From positions 1 to 6,421 of the forward strand of contig JAEXRD010000076.1 in assembly GCA_023438245.1 (NCBI GenBank): a DNA stretch of 6,421 nucleotides, given 5' to 3'. Origin of the DNA: Pseudomonadota bacterium. Lineage in GTDB: Bacteria > Desulfobacterota > Desulfovibrionia > Desulfovibrionales > Desulfovibrionaceae. The first letter of the stretch is position 1; the number at the start of each line of letters is the position of its first letter. Position numbers and translations under genes: made by a program. Below are positions 1 through 4,945 of this stretch, piece by piece. The notes beneath the pieces were generated by a model that was not told the DNA's origin, did not search any database, and saw nothing but the letters and a program-made list of their open reading frames with translations.

Positions 1-1
1 G

Positions 2-526
2 GCCGGGGGCCTGGCGCGGGGGCGGTTCTGCCGGGCCCGCGCCGAGGGCGTGCTGTACGTGCTGGACGCCTCGCGCCCGGCCCCGGGCGAGTACCTGGAC
101 GAGCTGCTGACCCTGGACCCGGCGCGCATCCTGGTGGTGCTGAACAAGGCCGACCTGGGCGAGCACGACCCGGAGCTGGCCCAGGCCCTGCGCGGGCGCG
201 GGTTCGCCGTGGCGCGCATCTCGGCGCGCACGGGCCAGGGGGTGGAAGACCTGGCCGGGGCGTTGCGCGGACTGGTGCTCGCCGCCCGCGAGGGCACGGA
301 GCCCGACCCCGGCGAGCTGGCCCCCAACGCCCGCCAGGCCGCGCTGCTGACCCAGGCGCGTCAGGAACTGCAGGCCCTGGAGCAGGACACGGCGGCCGGG
401 CTGCCCTACGACATCCTGGGGGTCCGCCTGGAGGCCGTCTGCCGCACCCTGGCCGAGATCACCGGCCACATCGCGCCCCAGGACGTGCTGGACTCCATCT
501 TCAGCCGCTTCTGCATCGGCAAGTGA
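2..526 (+). CDS. mnmE: MnmE (TrmE) tRNA modification GTPase, C-terminal 174 residues (5' partial)
   Basis: MnmE is a cytoplasmic GTPase. With MnmG it installs the (carboxymethyl)aminomethyl group at C5 of the wobble uridine U34 in a set of tRNAs. The frame is open from base 2, so the N-terminal folate-binding domain, helical part 1 and the G1-G3 motifs lie outside the window. Visible here are the G4 motif NKAD (codons at 143-154), the G5-like SARTG (from 221), the returning helical domain, and the diagnostic C-terminus FCIGK, whose cysteine is the conserved functional residue of the family. The stop is TGA at 524-526. In many bacteria mnmE closes the rpmH-rnpA-yidC-jag cluster; those genes would be to the left, but this cannot be seen. 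No convincing terminator follows: the T6 run at 533-538 has no proper stem before it. Identification is firm because of the C-terminal motif. Confidence 0.95.
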   Translation, partial: AGGLARGRFCRARAEGVLYVLDASRPAPGEYLDELLTLDPARILVVLNKADLGEHDPELAQALRGRGFAVARISARTGQGVEDLAGALRGLVLAAREGTEPDPGELAPNARQAALLTQARQELQALEQDTAAGLPYDILGVRLEAVCRTLAEITGHIAPQDVLDSIFSRFCIGK

Positions 527-560
527 GCGCGGTTTTTTCGCTTCTTCCCCGCCGGAAGTC

Positions 561-589
561 TTGACCACGACGTCCTGAAACGGTAGGAG
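561..589 (+). promoter_or_regulatory. Putative sigma-70 promoter of tRNA-Thr
   Basis: A -35 box TTGACC (561-566, five of six consensus bases) and a -10-like TAGGAG (584-589, three of six) are separated by 17 bp. Transcription would start near 596, about 30 bases before the tRNA, in a GC-rich stretch as is common for stable RNA promoters. The -35 and spacing are good and the -10 is weak. The same TAGG-type -10 recurs before tRNA-Leu and before the gene at 4946, which raises confidence somewhat. Confidence 0.45.
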
Positions 590-625
590 CTTGCGTCCGC
601 GCGGCGGTTTGCCCCGGCGCGACAC

Positions 626-701
<76 letters not shown>

Positions 702-709
702 CGAAAAAC

Positions 710-744
710 AAGGCCCCGCTGCGAGAGATTCGCGGCGGGGCCTT
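710..744. terminator. Bidirectional terminator between tRNA-Thr and the PilZ gene
   Basis: A 15-bp hairpin pairs AAGGCCCCGCTGCGA (710-724) with TCGCGGCGGGGCCTT (730-744) around the 5-base loop GAGAT; only one pair is a wobble (720/734). On the plus strand it ends with CCTTTGTCTT and would stop tRNA-Thr transcription. On the minus strand it is followed by TGTTTTT (703-709), a better U tract, and would stop the PilZ gene, whose stop codon lies 19 bases away. Both arms are repeated almost exactly behind tRNA-Leu at 4503-4537. Confidence 0.82.
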
Positions 745-763
745 TGTCTTGGCCTGTGGCGGG

Positions 764-1654
764 CTAGTCTTCGTCCACGCGCTTGTCGCGGTGGAAATCC
801 GCCAGGTTCCACTTGAGGATGAAGGCGGGCAGGCCCGTGGCCTCGTTGTTCTTGAGCGGGGTCCAGACCAGCCGCTTGTTCTTGTTCAGCCGGCCTTCGG
901 CCTGGAACTCCAGGCCCAGCGCGGTCTCGCCAGACTGGGGGTCGCTGAAGGCGTTGCGCAGCGTGGCCGAGACCAGGAAGTTCTTTTCCGGGATGTCCTG
1001 GCCGTCCAGGGCCTTGAAGTAGAAGGCGAAGCTGTCGCCGGGCGCGGGCTTGAGCGCAAGCTCGGAGAGCAGGGCGTTCTGGAGCGTCAGCCGCAGGCCG
1101 CAGGCGGAGATGTTCTCCAGCCGCATGCGGTCCCGGGTCTGGTCGTCCAGTTGCAGCAGCGGCGGGGTGCCGGAGACGTCCGCCCCCTCGCGCAGGTCCT
1201 GCCAGACCATGAGCACGGGCACGCGGGACGGACCGGCGGACACGCGCACGCTGCGGCGCTGCTGGGCGTGGGTGGCGCGCTCCGGCATGGCCAGGGTGAA
1301 GTGCACCATCCCGTTCTGGGCCGTGCGCACCGCCTCGATGCGGCTGTCGAAGCTGTAGAAGCGGGAGATGGCCTCGGGGCCGTCGGGGCCGCGGTCGCGC
1401 ACGCGGAAGTAGCAGGAAACCGGCGAGCCTACCCAGGACTGCGCCCCGTTTTTGAGCGAGGAGATCTCCAGTTCCAGCCCGCCGCGGCCGATGTCGACCA
1501 GGCTGCCGGAGACCTCGCGCAGGCTGGTGAGCTGGGAGAGCAGCGTGACCCGGAACTTGGCGCGCTGCTCCATGGCCTGGGTAAGCAGCTGGCGCAGGAA
1601 TTCGCGGTCGCGCGCGGCGGGATCGTTTTTGGAGCGGCTCCACAGGGCGCACAT
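764..1654 (-). CDS. PilZ domain protein with YcgR-like N-terminal domain
   Basis: A 296-residue protein predicted to bind cyclic di-GMP. The PilZ signature is complete: RRSVR (133-137, RxxxR) and NISACG (181-186, N/DxSxxG), followed by the family's late strand GLEF (247-250). Before it, roughly residues 15-130 match the layout of the YcgR N-terminal domain: a helical start, strands ending in VDIGRGGLEL, then a CYFRV strand, an FYSFDSRI strand, and an AMPE turn leading into QQRR. There is no signal peptide or membrane segment, so it is likely cytoplasmic. YcgR-type proteins act as c-di-GMP-dependent brakes on flagellar motors or as generic c-di-GMP effectors; which role applies here cannot be told, as no motility or secretion gene is adjacent. 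The start ATG (1654-1652) is chosen because GAGGTG (1668-1663) lies 8 bases upstream. It converges on tRNA-Thr, sharing its terminator. A single-gene unit is likely. Confidence 0.87.
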   Translation of the reverse strand: MCALWSRSKNDPAARDREFLRQLLTQAMEQRAKFRVTLLSQLTSLREVSGSLVDIGRGGLELEISSLKNGAQSWVGSPVSCYFRVRDRGPDGPEAISRFYSFDSRIEAVRTAQNGMVHFTLAMPERATHAQQRRSVRVSAGPSRVPVLMVWQDLREGADVSGTPPLLQLDDQTRDRMRLENISACGLRLTLQNALLSELALKPAPGDSFAFYFKALDGQDIPEKNFLVSATLRNAFSDPQSGETALGLEFQAEGRLNKNKRLVWTPLKNNEATGLPAFILKWNLADFHRDKRVDED

Positions 1655-1668
1655 GGGGGGGACACCTC
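1655..1668 (-). promoter_or_regulatory. Ribosome binding site of the PilZ gene with a C7 spacer
   Basis: On the minus strand the order is GAGGTG (1668-1663), then T and seven consecutive C residues, then ATG. The Shine-Dalgarno match fixes the start codon. The spacer of 8 bases is almost entirely a homopolymer, which is unusual because its length sets the translation efficiency. Confidence 0.65.
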
Positions 1669-1770
1669 GAAATCAGGATGGGAAAGGCGCACGGTTCGTC
1701 AGCATCCGAACCGGGGCGTAAATAGCAATGCTTCCTGCCCAGCGCAAGGGGCGTGGTAGGGCCTTCGGCG

Positions 1771-1807
1771 AAAAAAGCCCCGCTCAGGTCGGAATTCCGG
1801 GCGGGGC
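1771..1807 (-). terminator. Rho-independent terminator of mscS
   Basis: Read on the minus strand, GCCCCGC (1807-1801) pairs with GCGGGGC (1783-1777) and is directly followed by six T residues (1776-1771). The 17-base loop holds a palindrome CGGAATTCCG (1790-1799) that may fold further. It starts 23 bases after the mscS stop and lies 116 bases before the PilZ start, so mscS and the PilZ gene are probably separate units even though both are on the minus strand. Confidence 0.82.
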
Positions 1808-1830
1808 GTCCGGTCTGCTTGGCGCAGCCT

Positions 1831-2649
1831 CTAGGACAGCATGCGCACCTCGCGTTGGGGGAAGGGAATGTCGATGCCGCGCGCGCGAAAGGTCTCCAAC
1901 AGGGCGCGATTGAGCTCTCCCGCCGCCGGGCCGTAGTCGGCCACGCTGACCCACGGGGCCACGCGGATGCTCACGGCGCTGTCGGCCAGCTGGGACACGC
2001 CCACCACGGGGGCCGGTTCGCGCAGCACGCGCGGGTTGGCGGCCAGGATCTCGTCCACCACCGCCAGCACCTGGGCCACGTCGGCGGCGTAGGACACGCC
2101 CACGTTCAGGTTGAGCTGGCGCACCTGGCCGTAGTTGTGCAGGATCTCGCCCACGATCTTGCGGTTGGGGATGACCACGCGGGAGCGGTCCGGGTGGCCC
2201 AGCACGGTGCTGAACAGGCTGATGTCGAGGATTTCACCCTCTTCGCCGACGATGGAGATGTAGTCGCCCGGCTGGAAGGGCCGGGTGAAGATGATGGTGA
2301 GCCCGGCGGCCAGGTTGCCCAGGATGCCCTGCATGGCCAGGGCGACGCCGGCGCCGGCCACGCCCAGCCCGGCGATGAGGGGCAAAAGCTCGATGCCCAG
2401 GTTCTGCAGCGCCAGGATGGCGAACAGTCCCAGCACCAGCAGCCGGGTGATGCGCACCAGGAGCAGACGCACCGTGGCGTCCAGATGGAGCCGCTGCAGC
2501 AGGTGGTCCACGATGCGTCCGGCCCAGCGACCCACCAGGTAGCCCGCGAAGAGGATGAGCAGGGCCACGAACAGCTTGGGGCCGAAGCGCACGGCCATGT
2601 CCAGGGTGGATGCGCGCACCTGGGCCAGGGATTGGAGCGAGTCGTCCAT
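1831..2649 (-). CDS. mscS: Small-conductance mechanosensitive channel MscS
   Basis: A 272-residue inner-membrane channel that opens under membrane tension during hypo-osmotic shock and releases small solutes. E. coli MscS has 286 residues, so this is a full-length minimal member. Membrane segments: about 22-42, 62-84 and the pore helix TM3 at about 88-121, with the typical small-residue pattern GLGVAGAGVALAMQG followed by NLAAG. Then come RPFQPGDYI (123-131) and the cytoplasmic beta domain with FSTVL (146-150) and VIPNRKI (159-165), matching MscS FSTTM and VIPNGKI. The C-terminal alpha/beta domain ends in GIDIPFPQREV, as in the E. coli protein (GISFPYPQMDV). The start is MDDSLQ: AAGGAGG (2662-2656) sits 6 bases before its ATG. 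A longer reading frame reaching 2820 exists, but its extra 57 residues are leader sequence unlike any MscS N-terminus. It is divergent from the BON gene and has its own terminator. Confidence 0.94.
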   Translation of the reverse strand: MDDSLQSLAQVRASTLDMAVRFGPKLFVALLILFAGYLVGRWAGRIVDHLLQRLHLDATVRLLLVRITRLLVLGLFAILALQNLGIELLPLIAGLGVAGAGVALAMQGILGNLAAGLTIIFTRPFQPGDYISIVGEEGEILDISLFSTVLGHPDRSRVVIPNRKIVGEILHNYGQVRQLNLNVGVSYAADVAQVLAVVDEILAANPRVLREPAPVVGVSQLADSAVSIRVAPWVSVADYGPAAGELNRALLETFRARGIDIPFPQREVRMLS

Positions 2650-2655
2650 GTGGGT

Positions 2656-2662
2656 CCTCCTT
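2656..2662 (-). promoter_or_regulatory. Shine-Dalgarno site fixing the mscS start
   Basis: AAGGAGG on the minus strand is a perfect anti-16S match, 6 bases from the ATG at 2649. It overrules the upstream in-frame ATGs near 2686, 2742 and 2820, which have no comparable site. Confidence 0.85.
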
Positions 2663-2763
2663 GGGATGCGTGCGGCGTTCATAATGGGGGAGAGCCGTCC
2701 ATTCCTGGGTAGCCGGAGAAGCGGCGGGGCGCAAGGGGGCATGCGTTTTTCCGCGTTCCTCCA

Positions 2764-2792
2764 TTGACTGGCCGGGGTGCGCCGGGCATGCT
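2764..2792 (+). promoter_or_regulatory. Candidate promoter for the BON-domain gene
   Basis: TTGACT (2764-2769) and CATGCT (2787-2792) are 17 bp apart, giving a start near 2799 and a leader of about 36 bases. The -35 is good and the -10 poor (three of six). It lies in the 185-bp divergent region between mscS and the BON gene. No equally clear promoter for mscS was found on the opposite strand; a CATTAT/TATGAA stretch around 2688-2694 is AT-rich but has no convincing -35. Confidence 0.35.
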
Positions 2793-2834
2793 CGGGCCGG
2801 AAAACCGCAATCGGCTTCACGGGGGGGAGAGGAC

Positions 2835-3137
2835 ATGGAAGCGACCACAGCGTTCCTTGCGTTTTTGGCCGTCGTTCTGGCGCTGGTGCTGCTCTCGCGC
2901 CTGCGCCCGGCCAGGAGCGAGGCCGACAAGGCCATCATCCTGGAGATCAGCGGCGCGCTCAGCAGGGAGTTCCCGCTGGCGGGCATCCAGGTGGACGTGA
3001 AGGCCTTCGGCGGCGCGGTGATCCTGGGCGGCTACGTGCGCGAGCAGCACCAGTTGGAGCGCGCGCTGCAGATCGCCCGGGCCACCCCCGGGGTGCGGTC
3101 CGTGGAAAGCCGCATCTCCGTGACGCCCTCGGGATAG
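2835..3137 (+). CDS. Small membrane-anchored BON-domain protein
   Basis: A 100-residue protein. Residues 4-21 form one hydrophobic helix, followed by basic RLRPAR, so the helix is probably an uncleaved anchor. Residues about 31-97 form a single BON domain: helix DKAIILEISGAL, strand IQVDVKAFGGAVILGGYV, helix QHQLERALQIARAT, then GVRSVESRISV. The glycine pair and final V..V...I.V pattern are typical. BON domains occur in OsmY, in secretins and in nodulation proteins, and are thought to bind phospholipid membranes; no enzyme activity is expected. By the positive-inside rule the basic stretch after the helix would place the BON domain in the cytoplasm, but with so short an N-terminus the orientation is uncertain. 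The start is supported by GGAG (2826-2829), 5 bases before ATG and embedded in a G7 run. A weak 5-bp hairpin CCGGC/GCCGG (3139-3153) follows the stop without a T tract. The divergent partner is mscS. Confidence 0.83.
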   Translation: MEATTAFLAFLAVVLALVLLSRLRPARSEADKAIILEISGALSREFPLAGIQVDVKAFGGAVILGGYVREQHQLERALQIARATPGVRSVESRISVTPSG

Positions 3138-3189
3138 CCCGGCGCAAGGCCGGAGCTGTGCATGGGAGCGCTGCTTTTGCCTGGAATTG

Positions 3190-3218
3190 TTGACATTAAA
3201 ACAAGAAGACAGTAGCGT
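3190..3218 (+). promoter_or_regulatory. Probable promoter of the glycosyltransferase gene
   Basis: A perfect TTGACA (3190-3195) is followed after 17 bp by TAGCGT (3213-3218, three of six). It lies in a conspicuous AT-rich island (about 3185-3235) within GC-rich DNA. The island also holds CGTAA-AGA-TTACG (3216-3228) and TTACGTAA (3224-3231), overlapping inverted repeats right at the predicted start site near 3225 that could bind a dimeric regulator. The resulting leader would be about 120 bases. Confidence 0.5.
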
Positions 3219-3240
3219 AAAGATTACGTAAAAGACTGCT

Positions 3241-3266
3241 GGCGCGCGGCGCCGGGCCCGCGCGCC
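3241..3266 (+). promoter_or_regulatory. GC-rich hairpin in the glycosyltransferase leader
   Basis: GGCGCGCGG (3241-3249) and CCGCGCGCC (3258-3266) pair perfectly around an 8-base loop. The hairpin begins about 15 bases after the predicted transcription start and has no T tract, so it is not an intrinsic terminator by itself. It could stabilise the mRNA 5' end or affect translation. I could not match the following leader (3267-3343) to any riboswitch class I know. Confidence 0.45.
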
Positions 3267-3343
3267 CGGGAGACGCCCAGCGCCGAAAGCCAGAACGGCA
3301 TGTCCTGTCCGGTCGGCATTCTTTCAGCGTACACCACTGGAAC

Positions 3344-4477
3344 ATGGCCATGTCACGACCCGAACTCACCATCGTCATCCCGGCCTACAACATGGCCCGC
3401 TGGCTGCCCTTTGCCGTGGAGTCCTGCCTGTGGCAGAGCGAGCCGCGCGTGGACGTGCTCATCGTCAACGACGGCTCCACCGATTCCACCCAGCAGCTTG
3501 CCGAGTCCTACGCCCGCTCCGATGCGCGGGTGCGCGTGCACAGCCAGCAGAACCTGGGCCTGGGCCGCACGCGGCAGGTGGGGCAGAACCTGGCCCGCGG
3601 CCGCTACATGATGTGGCTGGACGCCGACGACTTCCTGGACCGTGAGGCCGCGCGCGCCATGCTGGCCGTGGCCGACCGCGACCGGGTGGAGATGGTCTGC
3701 GGCAACGCGGTGGTCTTCTCGGACAAGAGCTTCAACACCCGGCCCTATTTTCCGCACCCGGCGGCCTCGCGCACCAGCTTCGCCAACCCCAGGTACTGGA
3801 AGTCCAAGGTCACTTGGCGCTGGATCTTCGGCACCGACTTCCTGAACGGTTCCGGGATTGAACATCCGCCGCTCAAGCTGGGGCAGGACATCGTGGTGAT
3901 GTTCGACCTGCTCACCAGGGGAGAGCGCTTCTCCCAGTGCGCGGACTTCGTCTACTACTTCCGCCAGGAGCACAAGGGCATGGACTCCAGCCTGGAGACC
4001 GAGATCGAGCACCAGCTCTACCATTACGTGCCGGTGCGCAGGCTGCTGGAGGGGCGTGGCCAGGTCGCGCCGCTGGTGCGCTACCTTTCGGAGAACTGCC
4101 TGCGCGATCTGCGCAACCTCATGCCCCGGATGGCTGGGGAGGACGCCCGCTGGCGCGGACGCATCGAGGCCTTGTGCCTGGAGATCTTCGCCGAATTCCG
4201 GCAGGAGTGGCTGGCCTGTGGGGGCTGCGACCAAGCGCTTGGGGCGCTGGCCCTGGCTTTCGCCGCGGGCGACCTGAAGCGAGCGGGTGAACTTCTGGAC
4301 GCGTGGACTCATGTTCCGGTGGTCAGCCGCGACAAGACCTCGGGCTGGCACGCCCTGCGCCGCCGCATCAAGGGCTTTTTCTGCCCGCTCTCGCGCAGCG
4401 CCAGGAGCCTGCACGAGGAACTGGAGCGCCGGGCGCAGGAGCGCCTCGGCCCGCTGTGGCGGGGCCGGAATCCCTGA
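3344..4477 (+). CDS. Family 2 (GT-A fold) glycosyltransferase
   Basis: A 377-residue protein that probably transfers a sugar from a nucleotide-sugar donor to a glycan, lipid or protein; donor and acceptor cannot be read from sequence. The N-terminal GT2 domain is clear: LTIVIPAYNMARWL (8-21), VLIVNDGSTDST (38-49), QNLGLGRTRQVG (69-80), and the metal/nucleotide motif LDADDF (92-97, DxD). GQDIVVMFDLL (180-190) sits where GT2 enzymes carry the catalytic ED, here QD. Residues from about 215 on are helical and fit no family I recognise; the C-terminus (about 340-377) is strongly basic and could be membrane-associated or partner-binding. There is no signal peptide or membrane helix, so it is cytoplasmic. 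Two in-frame ATGs compete: 3344, and 3350, which has a weak GGA 8 bases upstream (3339-3341). Neither has a strong ribosome binding site. It is a single-gene unit, ended by the hairpin at 4503-4537. Confidence 0.92.
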   Translation: MAMSRPELTIVIPAYNMARWLPFAVESCLWQSEPRVDVLIVNDGSTDSTQQLAESYARSDARVRVHSQQNLGLGRTRQVGQNLARGRYMMWLDADDFLDREAARAMLAVADRDRVEMVCGNAVVFSDKSFNTRPYFPHPAASRTSFANPRYWKSKVTWRWIFGTDFLNGSGIEHPPLKLGQDIVVMFDLLTRGERFSQCADFVYYFRQEHKGMDSSLETEIEHQLYHYVPVRRLLEGRGQVAPLVRYLSENCLRDLRNLMPRMAGEDARWRGRIEALCLEIFAEFRQEWLACGGCDQALGALALAFAAGDLKRAGELLDAWTHVPVVSRDKTSGWHALRRRIKGFFCPLSRSARSLHEELERRAQERLGPLWRGRNP

Positions 4478-4502
4478 GCCGAGGCCCACGAGCACAACAA
4501 AT

Positions 4503-4537
4503 GGCCCCGCCGCGACTCTTGTTCGCAGCGGGGCCTT
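4503..4537. terminator. Bidirectional terminator between the glycosyltransferase gene and tRNA-Leu
   Basis: GGCCCCGC (4503-4510) pairs with GCGGGGCC (4528-4535). After one mismatch (4511/4527) the stem continues GCGA/TCGC around the loop CTCTTGT (4516-4522). On the minus strand it follows the tRNA-Leu CCA by nine bases and ends in ATTTGTTG. On the plus strand it lies 25 bases after the glycosyltransferase stop and ends in TTCGTATTCC. Both T tracts are weak, and function rests on the strong stem. The arms match the terminator at 710-744. Confidence 0.75.
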
Positions 4538-4546
4538 CGTATTCCT

Positions 4547-4633
4547 TGGTGCCCAGGGTCGGAATCGAACCGACATAACCCGAAGGTTGAGGGATTTTAA
4601 GTCCCTTGCGTCTACCAGTTTCGCCACCCGGGC
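4547..4633 (-). tRNA. tRNA-Leu (anticodon TAA), CCA encoded
   Basis: An 87-base class II tRNA decoding UUA/UUG. The acceptor stem GCCCGGG (4633-4627) pairs with CCTGGGC (4557-4551), with one G-T wobble. The anticodon stem AGGGA/TCCCT encloses CTTAAAA, giving anticodon TAA at 4599-4597. A long variable arm with AACC-TTCG-GGTT is characteristic of leucine tRNAs. The T arm is GTCGG-TTCGATT-CCGAC. Discriminator A and CCA (4550-4547) are encoded. U34 of this isoacceptor is a known MnmE/MnmG modification site in E. coli, and mnmE is in the same window. Confidence 0.97.
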
Positions 4634-4644
4634 AGCCGGGAGAA

Positions 4645-4674
4645 GTCCTACATGCTCGGGGGGCTTGGCGTCAA
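4645..4674 (-). promoter_or_regulatory. Putative promoter of tRNA-Leu
   Basis: On the minus strand TTGACG (4674-4669) is followed after 18 bp by TAGGAC (4650-4645). The start would be near 4638, only a few bases before the mature tRNA 5' end. The pair closely resembles the tRNA-Thr promoter (TTGACC, 17 bp, TAGGAG), which is the main support. Confidence 0.45.
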
Positions 4675-4773
4675 TGAACGACCCGTTGGTTCGTGCAGGT
4701 TTGCGCTTGCGGCCAATGACGGGCATGGTGTTGGGGCGATGCCTGGCCTGGGGTCGGAGTTGTGAGCAATATG

Positions 4774-4802
4774 TTGAAAGAGATGAGGGAACTCGGTAGG
4801 TG
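4774..4802 (+). promoter_or_regulatory. Candidate promoter of the polytopic membrane gene
   Basis: TTGAAA (4774-4779), 17-bp spacer, TAGGTG (4797-4802). This would give a leader of about 135 bases. The -10 is weak by E. coli standards but is of the same TAGG type seen before both tRNA genes. Confidence 0.35.
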
Positions 4803-4908
4803 TTGCGCAAATTGCGTGGTCGTGCGCGTTCGCAGGGCGTGAGCGCCGGGGAGACTGCCCGGATGCGCTGAGGAAACGGTGCTCCGGTCGCCTCTCACAA
4901 GAGCGGGG

Positions 4909-4924
4909 GCAGGGGCGCCCCTGC
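4909..4924. repeat. 16-bp perfect palindrome upstream of the membrane gene
   Basis: GCAGGGGCGCCCCTGC is its own reverse complement and ends 21 bases before the ATG at 4946, just outside the Shine-Dalgarno. In RNA it could form a 6-bp stem with a 4-base loop; in DNA it could be a dimer-binding operator. No second copy was found in the window. Confidence 0.5.
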
Positions 4925-4945
4925 TGGTATCATAAAGGAATTTTC

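Larger units (their letters stand above)
4675..4945 (+). other. Intergenic region before the polytopic membrane gene
   Basis: With the tRNA-Leu promoter to its left this makes 312 bases without a gene. It contains one candidate promoter (4774-4802), a 16-bp palindrome (4909-4924) and the ribosome binding site of the next gene: AAGGA at 4935-4939, 6 bases before ATG. A 23-codon frame at 4771-4842 overlaps the promoter and has no well-spaced binding site. I see no tRNA-like, IS-like or other RNA structure here. Confidence 0.6.

Noticed and set aside
527..545. T6 run after mnmE as a terminator
   Set aside because: No stable GC-rich stem precedes the T run; only a 4-bp pairing flanking it is possible.
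1718..1740. Sigma-54-like GG...GC element upstream of the PilZ gene on the minus strand
   Set aside because: GG and GC are 11 bases apart rather than the required 10, and the flanking bases match poorly.
1753..2712. 319-codon open frame on the plus strand
   Set aside because: Antisense to mscS, His/Gln/Gly-rich with no domain pattern; a shadow of the high-GC minus-strand gene.
2650..2820. 57-residue N-terminal extension of MscS
   Set aside because: Polar, proline- and arginine-rich, unlike MscS N-termini. A perfect Shine-Dalgarno marks the start at 2649.
3267..3343. Possible c-di-GMP (GEMM) riboswitch before the glycosyltransferase
   Set aside because: CGAAAGCC is faintly similar to the conserved CGCAAAGCC, but the GGCAAACC element and the rest of the consensus are absent.
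4746..4762. 17-base stretch resembling the tRNA-Leu 3' part (4551-4567), 13 of 17 matching, considered as an attachment-site repeat
   Set aside because: Too degenerate, and it lies on the 5' side of the tRNA, where integration would not place a repeat.
4287..4799. Frames containing RNRTDITRRLRDFKSLASTSF or PRVGIEPT
   Set aside because: These are the well-known false peptides from the antisense strand of tRNA genes.
3353..4810. 485-codon open frame on the minus strand
   Set aside because: Antisense to the glycosyltransferase gene and reading through tRNA-Leu. The peptide AKLVDARDLKSL is the familiar false translation of a leucine tRNA.
4771..4842. 23-codon small frame starting MLKEMRELGR
   Set aside because: It overlaps the candidate promoter, its nearest GGAG is 11 bases away, and no family is recognisable.
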